A stretch of DNA of 64,000 nt from Thermoproteota archaeon (GCA_003352285.1 QQVN01000005.1:1-64000); one strand, 5' to 3'; positions 29,674-39,177 are shown, counted from the first letter of the stretch. The notes: generated from the sequence alone by a model not told the origin. A program made the numbers and translations.

Positions 29674-31443
29674 GTGCAATTCTCAATTTTATCTGAATCT
29701 TTTGAACGAATGGAAAAAACCACAAAGAGGCTAGAGCTAACAGACATTCTCGTAGAGTTATTCAAAAACACTCCACAAGACGTAATCTCAAGAATTGTCT
29801 ATCTTATTCAAGGAAAATTAAGGCCAGACTTTGAGGGAGTGGAGTTAGGTGTTGCAGAAAAGCTTGCAATCAGGGCGATTTCAAAGTCATCAGGAATTCC
29901 TAGCAATAAGATAGAATTAGCATATAGAAAAGATGGAGACCTAGGACACGCTGCATCAAAGATACTAGAACAAAAGACACAGACTACATTTCTTGTAGAA
30001 GACATTACTGTCGAAAGAGTTTACGAGACACTATACAAAATTGCAAAGCTTGAAGGGGCCAGATCACAAGACATGAAGATGAAATACATCTCTAGTCTAC
30101 TTAATGACGCAAATCCGCAAGAGTCTAGTTTTATTTTAAAAATCTTGCTAGGAACCTTACGGTTAGGAATTGCAGAAAACACAGTAATGGATGCATTGGC
30201 AATTGCTTTTACAGGTTCAAAAGATAATCGAAAGTTTTTAGAGAATGCATACAATGTCTCAAGCGATTTAGGAAAAGTTGCAGAAACAGTTGTAGCAAAA
30301 GGCATTGAGGGAATAAATGATTTTCATATTACACTGTTCAATCCGATTAGACCAATGCTTGCTGAGAGAGTAAAAAGTGAAGCTGAAGCGATTGAAAAAC
30401 TAGGAGATAAATTTTCAGCAGAATACAAATTGGATGGGGAGCGGGTTCAGATACACATTAAAGATGATGCAGTAGTTTTATTCTCAAGAAGTTTAGAGAA
30501 CATTACAAATTATTATCCAGATATTGTAGAAAATATTCCAAAAAAAATCAATTCAAAGCAAGTCATCTTAGAAGCTGAAGCAGTAGCTATTAATGAAAAC
30601 ACAGGGGAGTTTCTTCCGTTTCAAGAATTAATGCATAGGAGAAGAAAATACAAGATAGAAAAAGCAGTAACGCAGTATCCGATTTCAGTAAATTTGTTTG
30701 ATATATTGTATTATGATAATTCTAGTTGCTTAGAGAGTTCTTATGAGAAGAGAAGAGGCATATTGGAAAAGATCACTCAGGAAGATGAATTTGTAAAGCT
30801 TATTCCAATGACAACAGTACAAAACGAAATTGAGATAGAAGATTTCTTGGAAAATAGCATCAATGCAGGTTGTGAAGGACTAATGCTAAAAACTCTAGAT
30901 GGCCCTTACAGAGCAGGTTCGAGAGGAAATCTTTGGTTGAAGCTAAAACGAGAATACCGTAACGAACTTGGAGATAGTTTAGACCTCGTAGTAATTGGTG
31001 CATTTTTTGGAAAAGGAAGAAGAACTGGAAGATACGGCACATTACTTCTTGCATCATACAATGAAGATAAGGATGAGTTTCCAAGCATATGCAAAGTTGG
31101 AACAGGATTTACTGATGAGGATTTAGATCAACTCTATCAGATACTATCAAACAAAGTGACAATCAAAAAGAATCCAAGAATAGTTAGCGAGATGGAAGCA
31201 GATGTTTGGTTTGAGCCAGAGCTAGTAATAGAGATAGTAGCCTCTGAAATTACATTAAGTCCAATTCACAAAACAGCATTTAATGAATTACGAAAAAATG
31301 CAGGGCTGGCATTACGATTTCCCAAATTTACAGGAAAGATAAGGTCAGAGAAATCTGCTGAAAATGCATCAACAGATCAAGAGGTCATCACACTTTTTCG
31401 TGGCCAAAAGAAGGTAACACAAAACGAGGCAGAGCAGTACTAG
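29674..31443 (+). CDS. lig: ATP-dependent DNA ligase
   Basis: 589 residues. N-terminal DNA-binding helical domain (about 1-220), then the adenylation domain with K252 in EYKLDGERVQIH, SRSLENIT, ILEAEAVA, CEGLMLKTL and WLKLKREY (motif V), and an OB-fold with GxGRRTGRYGT. Joins nicks in replication and repair. GTG start with TTTTATTT about 26 bp upstream. Length normal for archaeal Lig1-like enzymes. Confidence 0.97.
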   Translation: MQFSILSESFERMEKTTKRLELTDILVELFKNTPQDVISRIVYLIQGKLRPDFEGVELGVAEKLAIRAISKSSGIPSNKIELAYRKDGDLGHAASKILEQKTQTTFLVEDITVERVYETLYKIAKLEGARSQDMKMKYISSLLNDANPQESSFILKILLGTLRLGIAENTVMDALAIAFTGSKDNRKFLENAYNVSSDLGKVAETVVAKGIEGINDFHITLFNPIRPMLAERVKSEAEAIEKLGDKFSAEYKLDGERVQIHIKDDAVVLFSRSLENITNYYPDIVENIPKKINSKQVILEAEAVAINENTGEFLPFQELMHRRRKYKIEKAVTQYPISVNLFDILYYDNSSCLESSYEKRRGILEKITQEDEFVKLIPMTTVQNEIEIEDFLENSINAGCEGLMLKTLDGPYRAGSRGNLWLKLKREYRNELGDSLDLVVIGAFFGKGRRTGRYGTLLLASYNEDKDEFPSICKVGTGFTDEDLDQLYQILSNKVTIKKNPRIVSEMEADVWFEPELVIEIVASEITLSPIHKTAFNELRKNAGLALRFPKFTGKIRSEKSAENASTDQEVITLFRGQKKVTQNEAEQY

Positions 31444-31511
31444 GTTTTTTCCTCTTAATTTGACAAAGATCTAATGATTTAATTAGGCTCACAAAATTAC
31501 AAATTTCTGAA

Positions 31512-32165
31512 ATGTATAGCGGGGAACTTGAAGTTCAAGCTAAGAGAAAGGCTATTGCCGTCTTACAAGATGAAATAAACAGAATCCTAAATGCATCAAG
31601 AGAATTGGCCACACTGCCAGATCTTATGATGAAAAAAGACAAGACCGGAATAAAGAATACCTTAGAACAAATTTCTACTATCGAAGAGGAAGTAGAAACA
31701 CTACGACGAAAGATTACTCGTGAGGTGGCAGATGTTGGAGGACTCATTATGAATAGAGAAAACCTTCTCAATACTGCATACACAATGGATGAGATTGCAG
31801 GTTACATCACTGGAATTTCATTTAAACTTGCAAATATCAAACCTGCCACACTAAAGAATTCAAAGTTAGACAAGGATCTTACAAAACTCATTGAACTTGT
31901 AGTGGACGAAGTTTACAAACTAAATGAGGTGATTAGAAGTCTAAACACCAATGCATCAAATGCAATCGAATTAGCCCAAGAAACTCAAGCAATTGAAAGA
32001 GAGATCGATATCAAATATCGTGAAGCCACAATCACAATCCTCAATGAAATCACAAACACCAAGGAACTCCTACTAGTTAAGGACGTCATTGAAGGAATTG
32101 AAGAGATGGCCGACAAATGTCAAAGAGTATCAGATTCATTCATACTATTAGCACTAAGCCTATAG
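31512..32165 (+). CDS. PhoU-like protein, DUF47 family
   Basis: 217 residues, all-helical with long amphipathic repeats: EINRILNASRELATLPDLMM, EEEVETLRRKITREVADVGG and EREIDIKYREATITILNEI, with a closing EGIEEMADKCQRVSDSFILLAL that is the typical E-x-x-x-D metal-binding end of PhoU/DUF47 three-helix bundles. Such proteins modulate phosphate transporters (Pit). No transporter is adjacent, so it is an orphan copy. Confidence 0.85.
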   Translation: MYSGELEVQAKRKAIAVLQDEINRILNASRELATLPDLMMKKDKTGIKNTLEQISTIEEEVETLRRKITREVADVGGLIMNRENLLNTAYTMDEIAGYITGISFKLANIKPATLKNSKLDKDLTKLIELVVDEVYKLNEVIRSLNTNASNAIELAQETQAIEREIDIKYREATITILNEITNTKELLLVKDVIEGIEEMADKCQRVSDSFILLALSL

Positions 32166-32233
32166 TCAAGTGAATCTAGTTATTTTTCTATTCCAACCTA
32201 ACAAATAATACCAAATGTTAGAGGAGACAATTC

Positions 32234-32770
32234 ATGAAGAGTGAGCTGATAGAGAACAGAGTAATTATTTGGGATATTGAAAATTCTAAAAAACTTTTTT
32301 CAAGTGGATATTATGGAAAGCCAATTGGAATGCCAAAACCAAAACTTGAGGAAATCAATGTTCCATTGATTTTGGATCTCATAGAAAGTTACTATTTGAT
32401 GCAAAATGGAAAAATCACAGTTTATCAATTAAAAAAGAAAATTTCAGAAGAGCAAATGTTGGAGATTTGTAGAAAAGAGTATCATGATTTTGATAAAAAA
32501 TTTACAGTGTACAAAAATTTTAGAGATAATGGTTACATTGTCAATCCTGGGATAAAATTTGGATGTGATTTTGCAGTATATGAGAAAGGTCCAGGAATTG
32601 ATCATGCACCGTATTTAGTTCAAGTGTATAACAAAAAAGACATCATCACTAGTACAGGAGTAGTACTTGCTGGAAGACTGGCAACCACAGTAAGAAAGCA
32701 ATTCATCCTTGCAATTCCACAAGGAAAAGATAACGTTAGTTTTCTTGCGCTAGATTGGTGGCGAGCCTAA
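32234..32770 (+). CDS. endA: tRNA-splicing endonuclease
   Basis: 178 residues. The catalytic domain has FAVYEKGPGIDHAPYLVQV with Y116 and H124, and K155 in ATTVRKQFIL, the triad that cleaves bulge-helix-bulge introns in tRNA and pre-rRNA. The size fits the small subunit of an alpha4 or alpha2beta2 enzyme. It would also process the rRNA stems seen at 16.2/17.8 kb. Overlaps the convergent gene by 4 bp. Confidence 0.94.
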   Translation: MKSELIENRVIIWDIENSKKLFSSGYYGKPIGMPKPKLEEINVPLILDLIESYYLMQNGKITVYQLKKKISEEQMLEICRKEYHDFDKKFTVYKNFRDNGYIVNPGIKFGCDFAVYEKGPGIDHAPYLVQVYNKKDIITSTGVVLAGRLATTVRKQFILAIPQGKDNVSFLALDWWRA

Positions 32771-33141
32771 AGAGATTTGATGTGGCCAGCTATTTTATCA
32801 TAGATTTCAAACATTTCTTTTGAAATATCAAAATCTAAGTGGTTCTTCCATTTGTTGTGAATTCTAATTCCAGTCTCAGTTGGTTCTACAAATAATGATG
32901 CATCTCTGATAGATTGCTTTGCAATTAATTCATTTAATGCGGAATCAGAATTTAATACTTCAGCAAGTTTACCGCCATCCCAAGATACAGATACAACTTT
33001 TTTGTTTCCAAAGCGACCTGTAGTTTTGAGAACAGTTTTTGCAACAAAAGCAGAAGGATCATTTCCAGTATTTTTTCGTACGATAAAGTGTGCTTGGAAT
33101 CTATCAAGTGCGCCCCAAGGTAGTGGATTTGGATCTTGCAT
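32767..33141 (-). CDS. Conserved hypothetical protein
   Basis: 124 residues starting MQDPNPLPWGALDRFQAHFI. Mixed alpha/beta, no transmembrane span or metal motif. VVSVSWDGGKLAEVLNSDSALNELI and TGIRIHNKWKNHLDFDIS are notable. It follows the next upstream gene with 2 bp spacing, so the two form an operon. I do not recognize a family. Confidence 0.65.
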   Translation of the reverse strand: MQDPNPLPWGALDRFQAHFIVRKNTGNDPSAFVAKTVLKTTGRFGNKKVVSVSWDGGKLAEVLNSDSALNELIAKQSIRDASLFVEPTETGIRIHNKWKNHLDFDISKEMFEIYDKIAGHIKSL

Positions 33142-33143
33142 TT

Positions 33144-33380
33144 CTATCCCTTTTGAATAATTTGTATCACGTCAATGTTGGAGTTTTTTACTTCCAAGCT
33201 TCCCTTGTTTGTAACCATTCTGGGGGTTTGAGAAAAAAATCTACTATAGTAATCATCATTTTCAACATCACCGGTTGCTATTTCATTGGATTTTGAATCA
33301 ACACCGATTTCTTTTAACATATCTGAGAATTTTTCTGGCCATGTTTTTGAAACAAATGTATCTGGTTCAGAATCATGCAT
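33144..33380 (-). CDS. Small acidic hypothetical protein
   Basis: 78 residues from ATG 33380 (MHDSEPDTFVSKTWPEKF). Acidic, with no recognized domain. The ATG is preferred over a longer start at 33404 because CTTTATTT (minus strand, 33403-33410) is 26 bp upstream. It lies immediately before the other hypothetical gene at 33141, spacing 2 bp. Confidence 0.6.
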   Translation of the reverse strand: MHDSEPDTFVSKTWPEKFSDMLKEIGVDSKSNEIATGDVENDDYYSRFFSQTPRMVTNKGSLEVKNSNIDVIQIIQKG

Positions 33381-33471
33381 GTCATTAATCAAACAAGCCC
33401 ACAAATAAAGATATCAAGGAATCAAACCGATCAATCCAATTAAATATCACAAAAGATTGGAACTGTTGTTC

Positions 33472-35247
33472 ATGCTAAAATTTCAAGGAAAGATTGCTCT
33501 AATCACCGGAAGTGGAACTGGCATTGGTAAAGCCATAGCAAAAAAGTTTGTAGAAAATGGAGCCAGTGTCATAATTTTAGGTAGAAGACGAGAACCCTTA
33601 GAAGAGGCTGCAAAAGAGCTAAACGACATCATCTCCAAAGTGCAAAGCAATGGAAAAGTGACAATTTTTGATGGAGTCGATGTCAGTGATGAAGACGGAA
33701 TTAATGGAATGTTTGATGAATTACAAAAATCAAATGTAAATGTAGACGTAGTTGTAAATAATGCAGGAGTTTCAGGTCCGGTCACATGTTTTGCTAATTC
33801 TTCATTAAAGGACTTTAGAAGCACAGTAGACATTCACCTGACAGGAACATTTTGGACATCTGTGCAATCATTACGAGTAATGAAAAAGGGAGCAAAAATA
33901 ATCACAATTTCAACATTTTTCACAGAAGAAAGACCCCTAGAACAAAGACCATACCGATTCAGAGATCCATACACAGCATCACAAGGTGCAAAGAATAGAT
34001 TAGCAGAAGCAATGTCATGGGAATTAACAGAGAAAGGAATCATATCTATTGCAACAAATCCAGGCCCAGTACATTCAGATAGAATTTACAAGACAGTGTA
34101 TCCAAAAGCAGCTGCAGAATTTTTGCGTGTCAGTGGATTTGAGGATTTGACACCAGTAGAAGTAGAATCAGTAAATAACGAATTGTTTGATCTACTTGGA
34201 GAAGATGATGCAACTGTAAAAGCAGGAATAGTAAAAGCAGCAGAAAATCTTGTTAAACGGAGAGGAGGAGATGTAGAAAAATCATCAAAAACTATTGCAG
34301 CGCTGTTATCAAAAATCCAAACAATAGCAGAAAAGGTTCAAACAAACACATCAAAGATGATTGCAGATGAGCAATTCCTATCACAAGAACAAGTAGCAGA
34401 AACTGTTTTGAAATTATCCGAAGACAAATTGGCCGCCATTCTAAACGGCAAAGTCATTCCAGGGGACAGAGTATTCTATCCAGTTAGAGCTCACATTGCA
34501 AACAAGACGCCCGGAGTGCATCAGCCAGATTGGAAAGGAAAAACATTTGTCTTTACAATAAACGCCACTGAAAAAAGCGATGCAGACAGAGCAGAAGCAC
34601 TTGCAGCACATGTTGAAAAGAATGGTGGAAAAGCAGTATGCATCATTTCAAATGAGACACAAAAAGAATTACAAGAATCTATTTCTGGAAAATTCCATTC
34701 ACATGTTTCTGATTTAAAAAACCCAGAAGAAATCAAGCGATGGTTAGAAGCAGCAAAGAACATGGGCGAGATAGCAGCAGTAGTACATTTGACTGGAAAC
34801 GTTCCAAATGGTTCAAAGTACGTAGAGTTATCAAGAAAAGATTGGGACAATTTGGTTGATAAATTCATCAACACTCCTGCGACTGTTATTCAGCAGGCTC
34901 TAGAGCATTTTGTTCCAGGAGGTGGAAAAGATCCAAGATTGTTCCAAGGTAAAAAAGGAACTATTGTCACTATTGGACCAGACCTTCCCGTAGGAAGAAA
35001 GATTTCAGGTGAGGATAGAGCAAGAGTTGAAGTATTCAGGGGAGCCTTACGACCATTTACAACAACCATTAATCAAGAATTAAGTGATGTCTTAAAATCA
35101 AATGTCAGGTCATTTTTGGTGTTACCAGGCACAGTTGATGGTGGAGAACCAAATGTTGAGAATATCTCACAAGCGTTGAACTTTTTTGTTTCAGACTCGG
35201 CTGCTGCATCATCTGAAGTAACCTTCTGTGTAGACGAATCAAGATAA
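33472..35247 (+). CDS. Tandem SDR protein, possible malonyl-CoA/malonate semialdehyde reductase-like
   Basis: 591 residues. First SDR domain: TGSGTGIG (12-19), NNAG (96-99), S147 and Y167. The canonical lysine of the YxxxK motif is replaced by Q171; K174 is three residues further on. After a helical insert (about 215-340) comes a second Rossmann-like half (about 355-591) without a glycine-rich loop or catalytic Tyr/Lys, so probably structural. A catalytic SDR plus a degenerate SDR resembles one half of the Chloroflexus bifunctional malonyl-CoA reductase, including the NPGPVHSDRI segment. A PhaB-like or MFE-type role is the alternative. ATG 33472 has a TATA 27 bp upstream. The next gene (MaoC-like) follows by 2 bp. 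Confidence 0.75.
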   Translation: MLKFQGKIALITGSGTGIGKAIAKKFVENGASVIILGRRREPLEEAAKELNDIISKVQSNGKVTIFDGVDVSDEDGINGMFDELQKSNVNVDVVVNNAGVSGPVTCFANSSLKDFRSTVDIHLTGTFWTSVQSLRVMKKGAKIITISTFFTEERPLEQRPYRFRDPYTASQGAKNRLAEAMSWELTEKGIISIATNPGPVHSDRIYKTVYPKAAAEFLRVSGFEDLTPVEVESVNNELFDLLGEDDATVKAGIVKAAENLVKRRGGDVEKSSKTIAALLSKIQTIAEKVQTNTSKMIADEQFLSQEQVAETVLKLSEDKLAAILNGKVIPGDRVFYPVRAHIANKTPGVHQPDWKGKTFVFTINATEKSDADRAEALAAHVEKNGGKAVCIISNETQKELQESISGKFHSHVSDLKNPEEIKRWLEAAKNMGEIAAVVHLTGNVPNGSKYVELSRKDWDNLVDKFINTPATVIQQALEHFVPGGGKDPRLFQGKKGTIVTIGPDLPVGRKISGEDRARVEVFRGALRPFTTTINQELSDVLKSNVRSFLVLPGTVDGGEPNVENISQALNFFVSDSAAASSEVTFCVDESR

Positions 35248-35249
35248 GA

Positions 35250-35699
35250 ATGAAAAAGTTCTCAGAGATGAGAATAGGTGATGAGTTTTTTTCCACATGT
35301 AGTATATCAGAAAAGGAGTTAGAAGACTATCTCAATTTCTCCAGAGTGAAAAACGCATTACTGGATTCTGGTAAAGAAAACCACATGGTGTCTGGAAGAG
35401 CAATACTATCAAGAATGGAAGGAGAGTTCACTAGGTTAAGCCAGATTTATGGAAACCATATGTTATTCATTGGGACTGATGGAGATACTGATTGGGAAAA
35501 CAGAAACACACGGTTCTTAAAACCACTTAGAGTAGACGAAGTTCTAAAAATAAAATTTACAATTTCAGATAAGAAAGACATTGATGAAGAAAATGGAAAA
35601 ATTGCAGTAGATTTTGAAGGAACTAAGCAAAACGGGGAAGTTGTAGTGATTTCCAGAAAAAATTTCTATAGGTTAAAAAAATATCCAGAATCAAATTAA
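35250..35699 (+). CDS. MaoC-like hotdog-fold protein
   Basis: 149 residues with hotdog-fold characteristics: IGDEFFSTCSISEKELEDYLNFSRVKN, a middle VSGRAILSRMEGEFTRLSQIYG where substrate and dimer contacts usually lie, and an LKPLRVDEVLKIKFTISDKK beta-sheet motif. The catalytic D-x-N-x-x-H of (R)-specific enoyl-CoA hydratases is not clearly present, so dehydratase activity is uncertain; a thioesterase-like or regulatory role is possible. Two bp from the tandem SDR stop, indicating they act in the same acyl-CoA pathway. The 3' end overlaps the permease gene by 9 bp. Confidence 0.7.
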   Translation: MKKFSEMRIGDEFFSTCSISEKELEDYLNFSRVKNALLDSGKENHMVSGRAILSRMEGEFTRLSQIYGNHMLFIGTDGDTDWENRNTRFLKPLRVDEVLKIKFTISDKKDIDEENGKIAVDFEGTKQNGEVVVISRKNFYRLKKYPESN

Positions 35700-36449
35700 A
35701 TTTTCTGCAGAATCAATAAAGAGTTTGATTGCAGCAATGATAATTACAACAGAAACTAGGATTTGCAAGTATTTTTCTTTAATATCTATTGAGAGTCTAG
35801 CTCCAACCATACCTCCGGCAAATGCACCTATTGCAAGATAAAGTGCTTGAAGAAAATCAGGATGTCCAAGTATTGAATGAGTGATTAATCCGGAAAATGA
35901 TGCAAACAACAAAATAAATTGGGATGTAGGCGCAGCTTTTTTCATACTCATTCCCATAGCTACTACCATCAAAGGTACAAAGATCGTTCCTCCACCAATT
36001 CCAAAAAAGCTAGAAATTATTCCAGCAAAAAAACTTGCTCCAATTGCAAGAATCATTATTTGCTTTGATGTGTTAATTGACTTTGATTCGATTTTTCTTT
36101 TAAGAAAAATGTAGATGCTGGAAGAAACTAAAACTAGTCCAAACAATATTTTAAAAATTTCTGGTGTGACATCTGCTGAAATAAATGCCCCAAGGATTGT
36201 TCCAGGAATACTAAGAAGACCTAATCGTAATCCGATGGTGTACTCAATACGTTTTTGTTTAGAATAGGAAATTGTAGATGCAATTGCATTGCTAAATGCC
36301 GCAAAAAGACTATTACTTGCTGCAGCAGTAGGCGGGAATCCAAAAAATGTTAAAACAGGGACTACAATTATTCCTCCACCTAAACCAATTATAGAACCCA
36401 ATGTGCCAGCGGCAAATCCAAGTGGGATTAGCCAAATATGATCTAACAT
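35691..36449 (-). CDS. TSUP family permease (TauE/SafE-like)
   Basis: 252 residues, about eight transmembrane helices arranged in two halves each opening with a G-rich motif: GTLGSIIGLGGGIIVVP (about 17-33) and SFFGIGGGTIFVP (about 145-157). These are signatures of the sulfite/taurine exporter superfamily, which moves sulfur-containing or organic anions. Start set to ATG 36449; an upstream TTG at 36461 is possible. Substrate unknown. Confidence 0.88.
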   Translation of the reverse strand: MLDHIWLIPLGFAAGTLGSIIGLGGGIIVVPVLTFFGFPPTAAASNSLFAAFSNAIASTISYSKQKRIEYTIGLRLGLLSIPGTILGAFISADVTPEIFKILFGLVLVSSSIYIFLKRKIESKSINTSKQIMILAIGASFFAGIISSFFGIGGGTIFVPLMVVAMGMSMKKAAPTSQFILLFASFSGLITHSILGHPDFLQALYLAIGAFAGGMVGARLSIDIKEKYLQILVSVVIIIAAIKLFIDSAENLI

Positions 36450-36502
36450 TGTAAACGTCAAATGATTAGATTGATGCTATATTGTGTTTTTGGTAAAGAA
36501 CT

Positions 36503-37435
36503 CTAAGGGATGCTCACAGTTTGTTTATGTTGAATTCTAGGCAGAGTAATTGAAAACACAGTTGGGTTTTGTCTAAAATGAACATGACCAGAATGCTGCT
36601 CTACCATATTTTTTACAGTTGCCAATCCCAATCCAGTACCACGGGATTTTGTTGTAAACAATGGATCAAAGATTTTTTTAGTTAATTTTTCTGGAATTCC
36701 AGGTCCCTCATCTTCCACTTCAATTGTAACATGCTGTTCATCATCAAATATTCTAATTGTGAGTGTACCTTGGTTATTCATTGCTTGAATACCATTCATA
36801 ACCAAATTAGAAAAGATTGCCTCAAGTTTGCGAGGATCACAATCAATTTCTGCATCAATTGTCGGTTTTATTATTTTGATGTCATCAGGAATTACAATGC
36901 GATACAAAGAAGATGTAATAATATCGCGTAAGGATTTTTTTTCAAATTCCAACGGGGCACTTCGAACAAAGTTAAGCACCTCATCTAATTGAAATGCCAT
37001 TCTTGAAGTTGCACGGTCTACCATCAAAAACAAATTTTTTACATCTGGATTGAGAGAGTCTTGATGCTTCATTTTTATCAAATCAATTGTATTTAGAATT
37101 ATTGATAGTGGGTTTCTCATATCATGTGCCAATCTTGATGATAGCTCACCTATTGCAGAAAGTCTTTCACGCTTTAGCAAATCTGTTCGTATTTCGCCAA
37201 TCATTGTGATTTTTTTAGTTAATTCATCTAGTAACCAATCTCTTTGTTCAGCAGCATCACCAATCTTGTGTAGTTTTCTTTCCAGATTTGCAATATGATT
37301 ATCCTTACTTTGATGTTCTTGGATTAGACGCTTGTTGGTAGTCTCAAGATACGCAATTTTTTTCAATAACGCCTCCTTTGAAGAATTTGGTAGTTCGTGT
37401 ATCAGTTTGTTTGGTAAACTTTGTCCCAAGCCCAA
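36503..37435 (-). CDS. Soluble sensor histidine kinase
   Basis: 310 residues, no transmembrane segment. N-terminal coiled coil (about 18-90) then the dimerization/phospho-acceptor box RLAHDMRNPLS (H104), the N box NLVMNGIQAMN, and ATP lid motifs DEGPGIP and GTGLGLATVK. It lacks a PAS/GAF sensor, so input may come through the coiled coil or partner proteins. TTG start with a CTATTATTAG box 27 bp upstream; the frame is open further upstream without a better start. Likely feeds one of the stand-alone receivers. Confidence 0.9.
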   Translation of the reverse strand: MGLGQSLPNKLIHELPNSSKEALLKKIAYLETTNKRLIQEHQSKDNHIANLERKLHKIGDAAEQRDWLLDELTKKITMIGEIRTDLLKRERLSAIGELSSRLAHDMRNPLSIILNTIDLIKMKHQDSLNPDVKNLFLMVDRATSRMAFQLDEVLNFVRSAPLEFEKKSLRDIITSSLYRIVIPDDIKIIKPTIDAEIDCDPRKLEAIFSNLVMNGIQAMNNQGTLTIRIFDDEQHVTIEVEDEGPGIPEKLTKKIFDPLFTTKSRGTGLGLATVKNMVEQHSGHVHFRQNPTVFSITLPRIQHKQTVSIP

Positions 37436-37493
37436 TCGAGATTTTCTTAATTTATCTAATAATAGGCTGTGTGTTTGAAATAAACAAACTCGA

Positions 37494-38123
37494 CTATGTG
37501 GCGATCTGAGAGATAATTAATGTCCATAGATAACCATCTTCATTTTCAGATAGCTCCAAGTAGAGATCCTTGTTTTCTAAGGAATTAATATTTGACTTTA
37601 TAACTTTGGATTCACTTTTCATGTTTGCCGTTGCAGATACCCAATCTGAAACACTTGCAAAATCACCAGGAGATATTTCTTCCCAGCAATCACAGACAGT
37701 AACTTTGATTGAATTATCAAAGAGAGTGATAATAGAATCCAAATTATTCATTGAAGGATCAGCCTGGGCAATAATTATGATTGAGGATACTTGTTGATTG
37801 GTGCCTATCATGTGAATATTTCCTAAAAAGCTGCCATCGGAATCTTTTATCTCAGTAGATGTACAGTGCTCAATTGCATCAATGTTGGAATCTGCAAAGA
37901 AATTGCAGTACTTTACGATAGATTCAGGAGTAGAGATCTTTATTGGTTTTGACATGTGCAGTTGATTCTCAGTTAATGATTTCTGTAATTCAAAATTGAT
38001 TGCACTGTATTGTATAGTGAGTGGATCTACCATAATGGTTTCATCCTCACTTGGAAATGAATATGCAATAATTATTACAAGGCCAATGACAACTGCAACT
38101 ATTCCAGCAATCAAAAGTTTCAT
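37494..38123 (-). CDS. N-terminally anchored extracytoplasmic protein, unknown
   Basis: 209 residues: one N-terminal transmembrane helix (about 3-22) and a large extracytoplasmic domain with three or four cysteines (YCNFFADS, EHCTSTE, CDCWEEI), likely in disulfides. No recognized domain. It lies 58 bp upstream of the soluble kinase in the same orientation and could provide its signal, but this is inference. Confidence 0.65.
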   Translation of the reverse strand: MKLLIAGIVAVVIGLVIIIAYSFPSEDETIMVDPLTIQYSAINFELQKSLTENQLHMSKPIKISTPESIVKYCNFFADSNIDAIEHCTSTEIKDSDGSFLGNIHMIGTNQQVSSIIIIAQADPSMNNLDSIITLFDNSIKVTVCDCWEEISPGDFASVSDWVSATANMKSESKVIKSNINSLENKDLYLELSENEDGYLWTLIISQIAT

Positions 38124-38163
38124 TTAATCAAAAAAAGATACATTATAAGATAAGCCTTTGGGA

Positions 38164-38655
38164 TTAAATTGAAATTATTTCCATAACAGAATCCTCTGTA
38201 ATGTTGAATTTCTCAACAAACCCTCCAGTCACTTCGAGGATATAAGTGGCAAATCCGCCTGGGGATTTACCAGTACATGTTCTAGTCTCAAGTGCAGTCT
38301 TACAAGGAGGTACGTTTTCTTCAATGTGAACGACTCTTCCTTGTTCGTCAAACCAAATCATATCAAGTGGAAACTGCATGTTTAACATCCAAAGAGAATA
38401 TTGTCCAGGAGTATCAAAAACAAATAGCATCCCCTCATCATAGGGTAATTGATCTTGGAACATCAGACCTCTAACTCGACGTGGCTCAGTATCTGCAATT
38501 TGTACCTCAAGTACCATTCCATCAAGTTTTATTGTCCCCTTTGGAAATTGGACCGCTTCTAGTTTTGCATCAGTTGGAATGTTAAGCATTGCAACAACTC
38601 CAATGATTACAGCAGCCACACCAATGGGCAAAAGGGTCTGAGTTCTTGTTACCAC
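38164..38655 (-). CDS. DUF192 family exported protein
   Basis: 163 residues with an N-terminal membrane anchor (about 9-24) and the DUF192 core: VRGLMFQDQLPYDEGMLFVFD, then WMLNMQFPLDMIWFD and a C-terminal ILEVTGGFVEKF. Members are small extracytoplasmic beta-barrel proteins of unknown activity, common in archaea and bacteria. Two cysteines (PPCKTALETRTCTGK) probably form a disulfide. Confidence 0.92.
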   Translation of the reverse strand: MVTRTQTLLPIGVAAVIIGVVAMLNIPTDAKLEAVQFPKGTIKLDGMVLEVQIADTEPRRVRGLMFQDQLPYDEGMLFVFDTPGQYSLWMLNMQFPLDMIWFDEQGRVVHIEENVPPCKTALETRTCTGKSPGGFATYILEVTGGFVEKFNITEDSVMEIISI

Positions 38656-38703
38656 AAGTAATATGCCAAATTAGCTTCTAAAATACCATTATTTTTTTGA
38701 AAA

Positions 38704-39111
38704 CTAGAATATGCTCTTAAAATCATTAATTGAGGACATTGTCTCTTTTGTTTGGCTTCCTACATCTGCAATAGTAGCGCTGTTGTATTTTTTCTCCATG
38801 TATCTACCGGCTAGAATCATTGGACCGCCAACTGCAGCTGTGATAAATGTTGGCTCTGGTATCCAAAGCATGATAAACCCAATTTTTTGTAGTTTCTTTC
38901 CAGGCGCAGGTGCTTTTTGTAGTGCACGTAGAGGCTGAGAGGGATGATGAGAGTGGATTTTTGCAATATCAGAGTATAGCCCTGCTCTACGTTTTGCTGA
39001 ATCTGAATATGCACGTAGTTTTCCTAGTCTGTGCTTTAGTGCATCCTCCATGGCCAACCAGTATCTAGCAGAAATTAGATAAGAGCAAATGATCAAGTTC
39101 GATAACTCCAT
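38704..39111 (-). CDS. Membrane-associated hypothetical protein
   Basis: 135 residues. Mostly helical and basic, with a hydrophobic segment around 95-120 (FIMLWIPEPTFITAAVGGPMILAG) that may span or associate with the membrane. No recognizable domain. ATG 39111 chosen; a longer start at TTG 39117 adds only two residues. It is divergently arranged with the DtxR-type regulator. Confidence 0.6.
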   Translation of the reverse strand: MELSNLIICSYLISARYWLAMEDALKHRLGKLRAYSDSAKRRAGLYSDIAKIHSHHPSQPLRALQKAPAPGKKLQKIGFIMLWIPEPTFITAAVGGPMILAGRYMEKKYNSATIADVGSQTKETMSSINDFKSIF

Positions 39112-39177
39112 TGTCAATTAAGGATAACCTTACAAGAACACTAAATTATATCAGGAACGAATCAATATCAGGAGACT

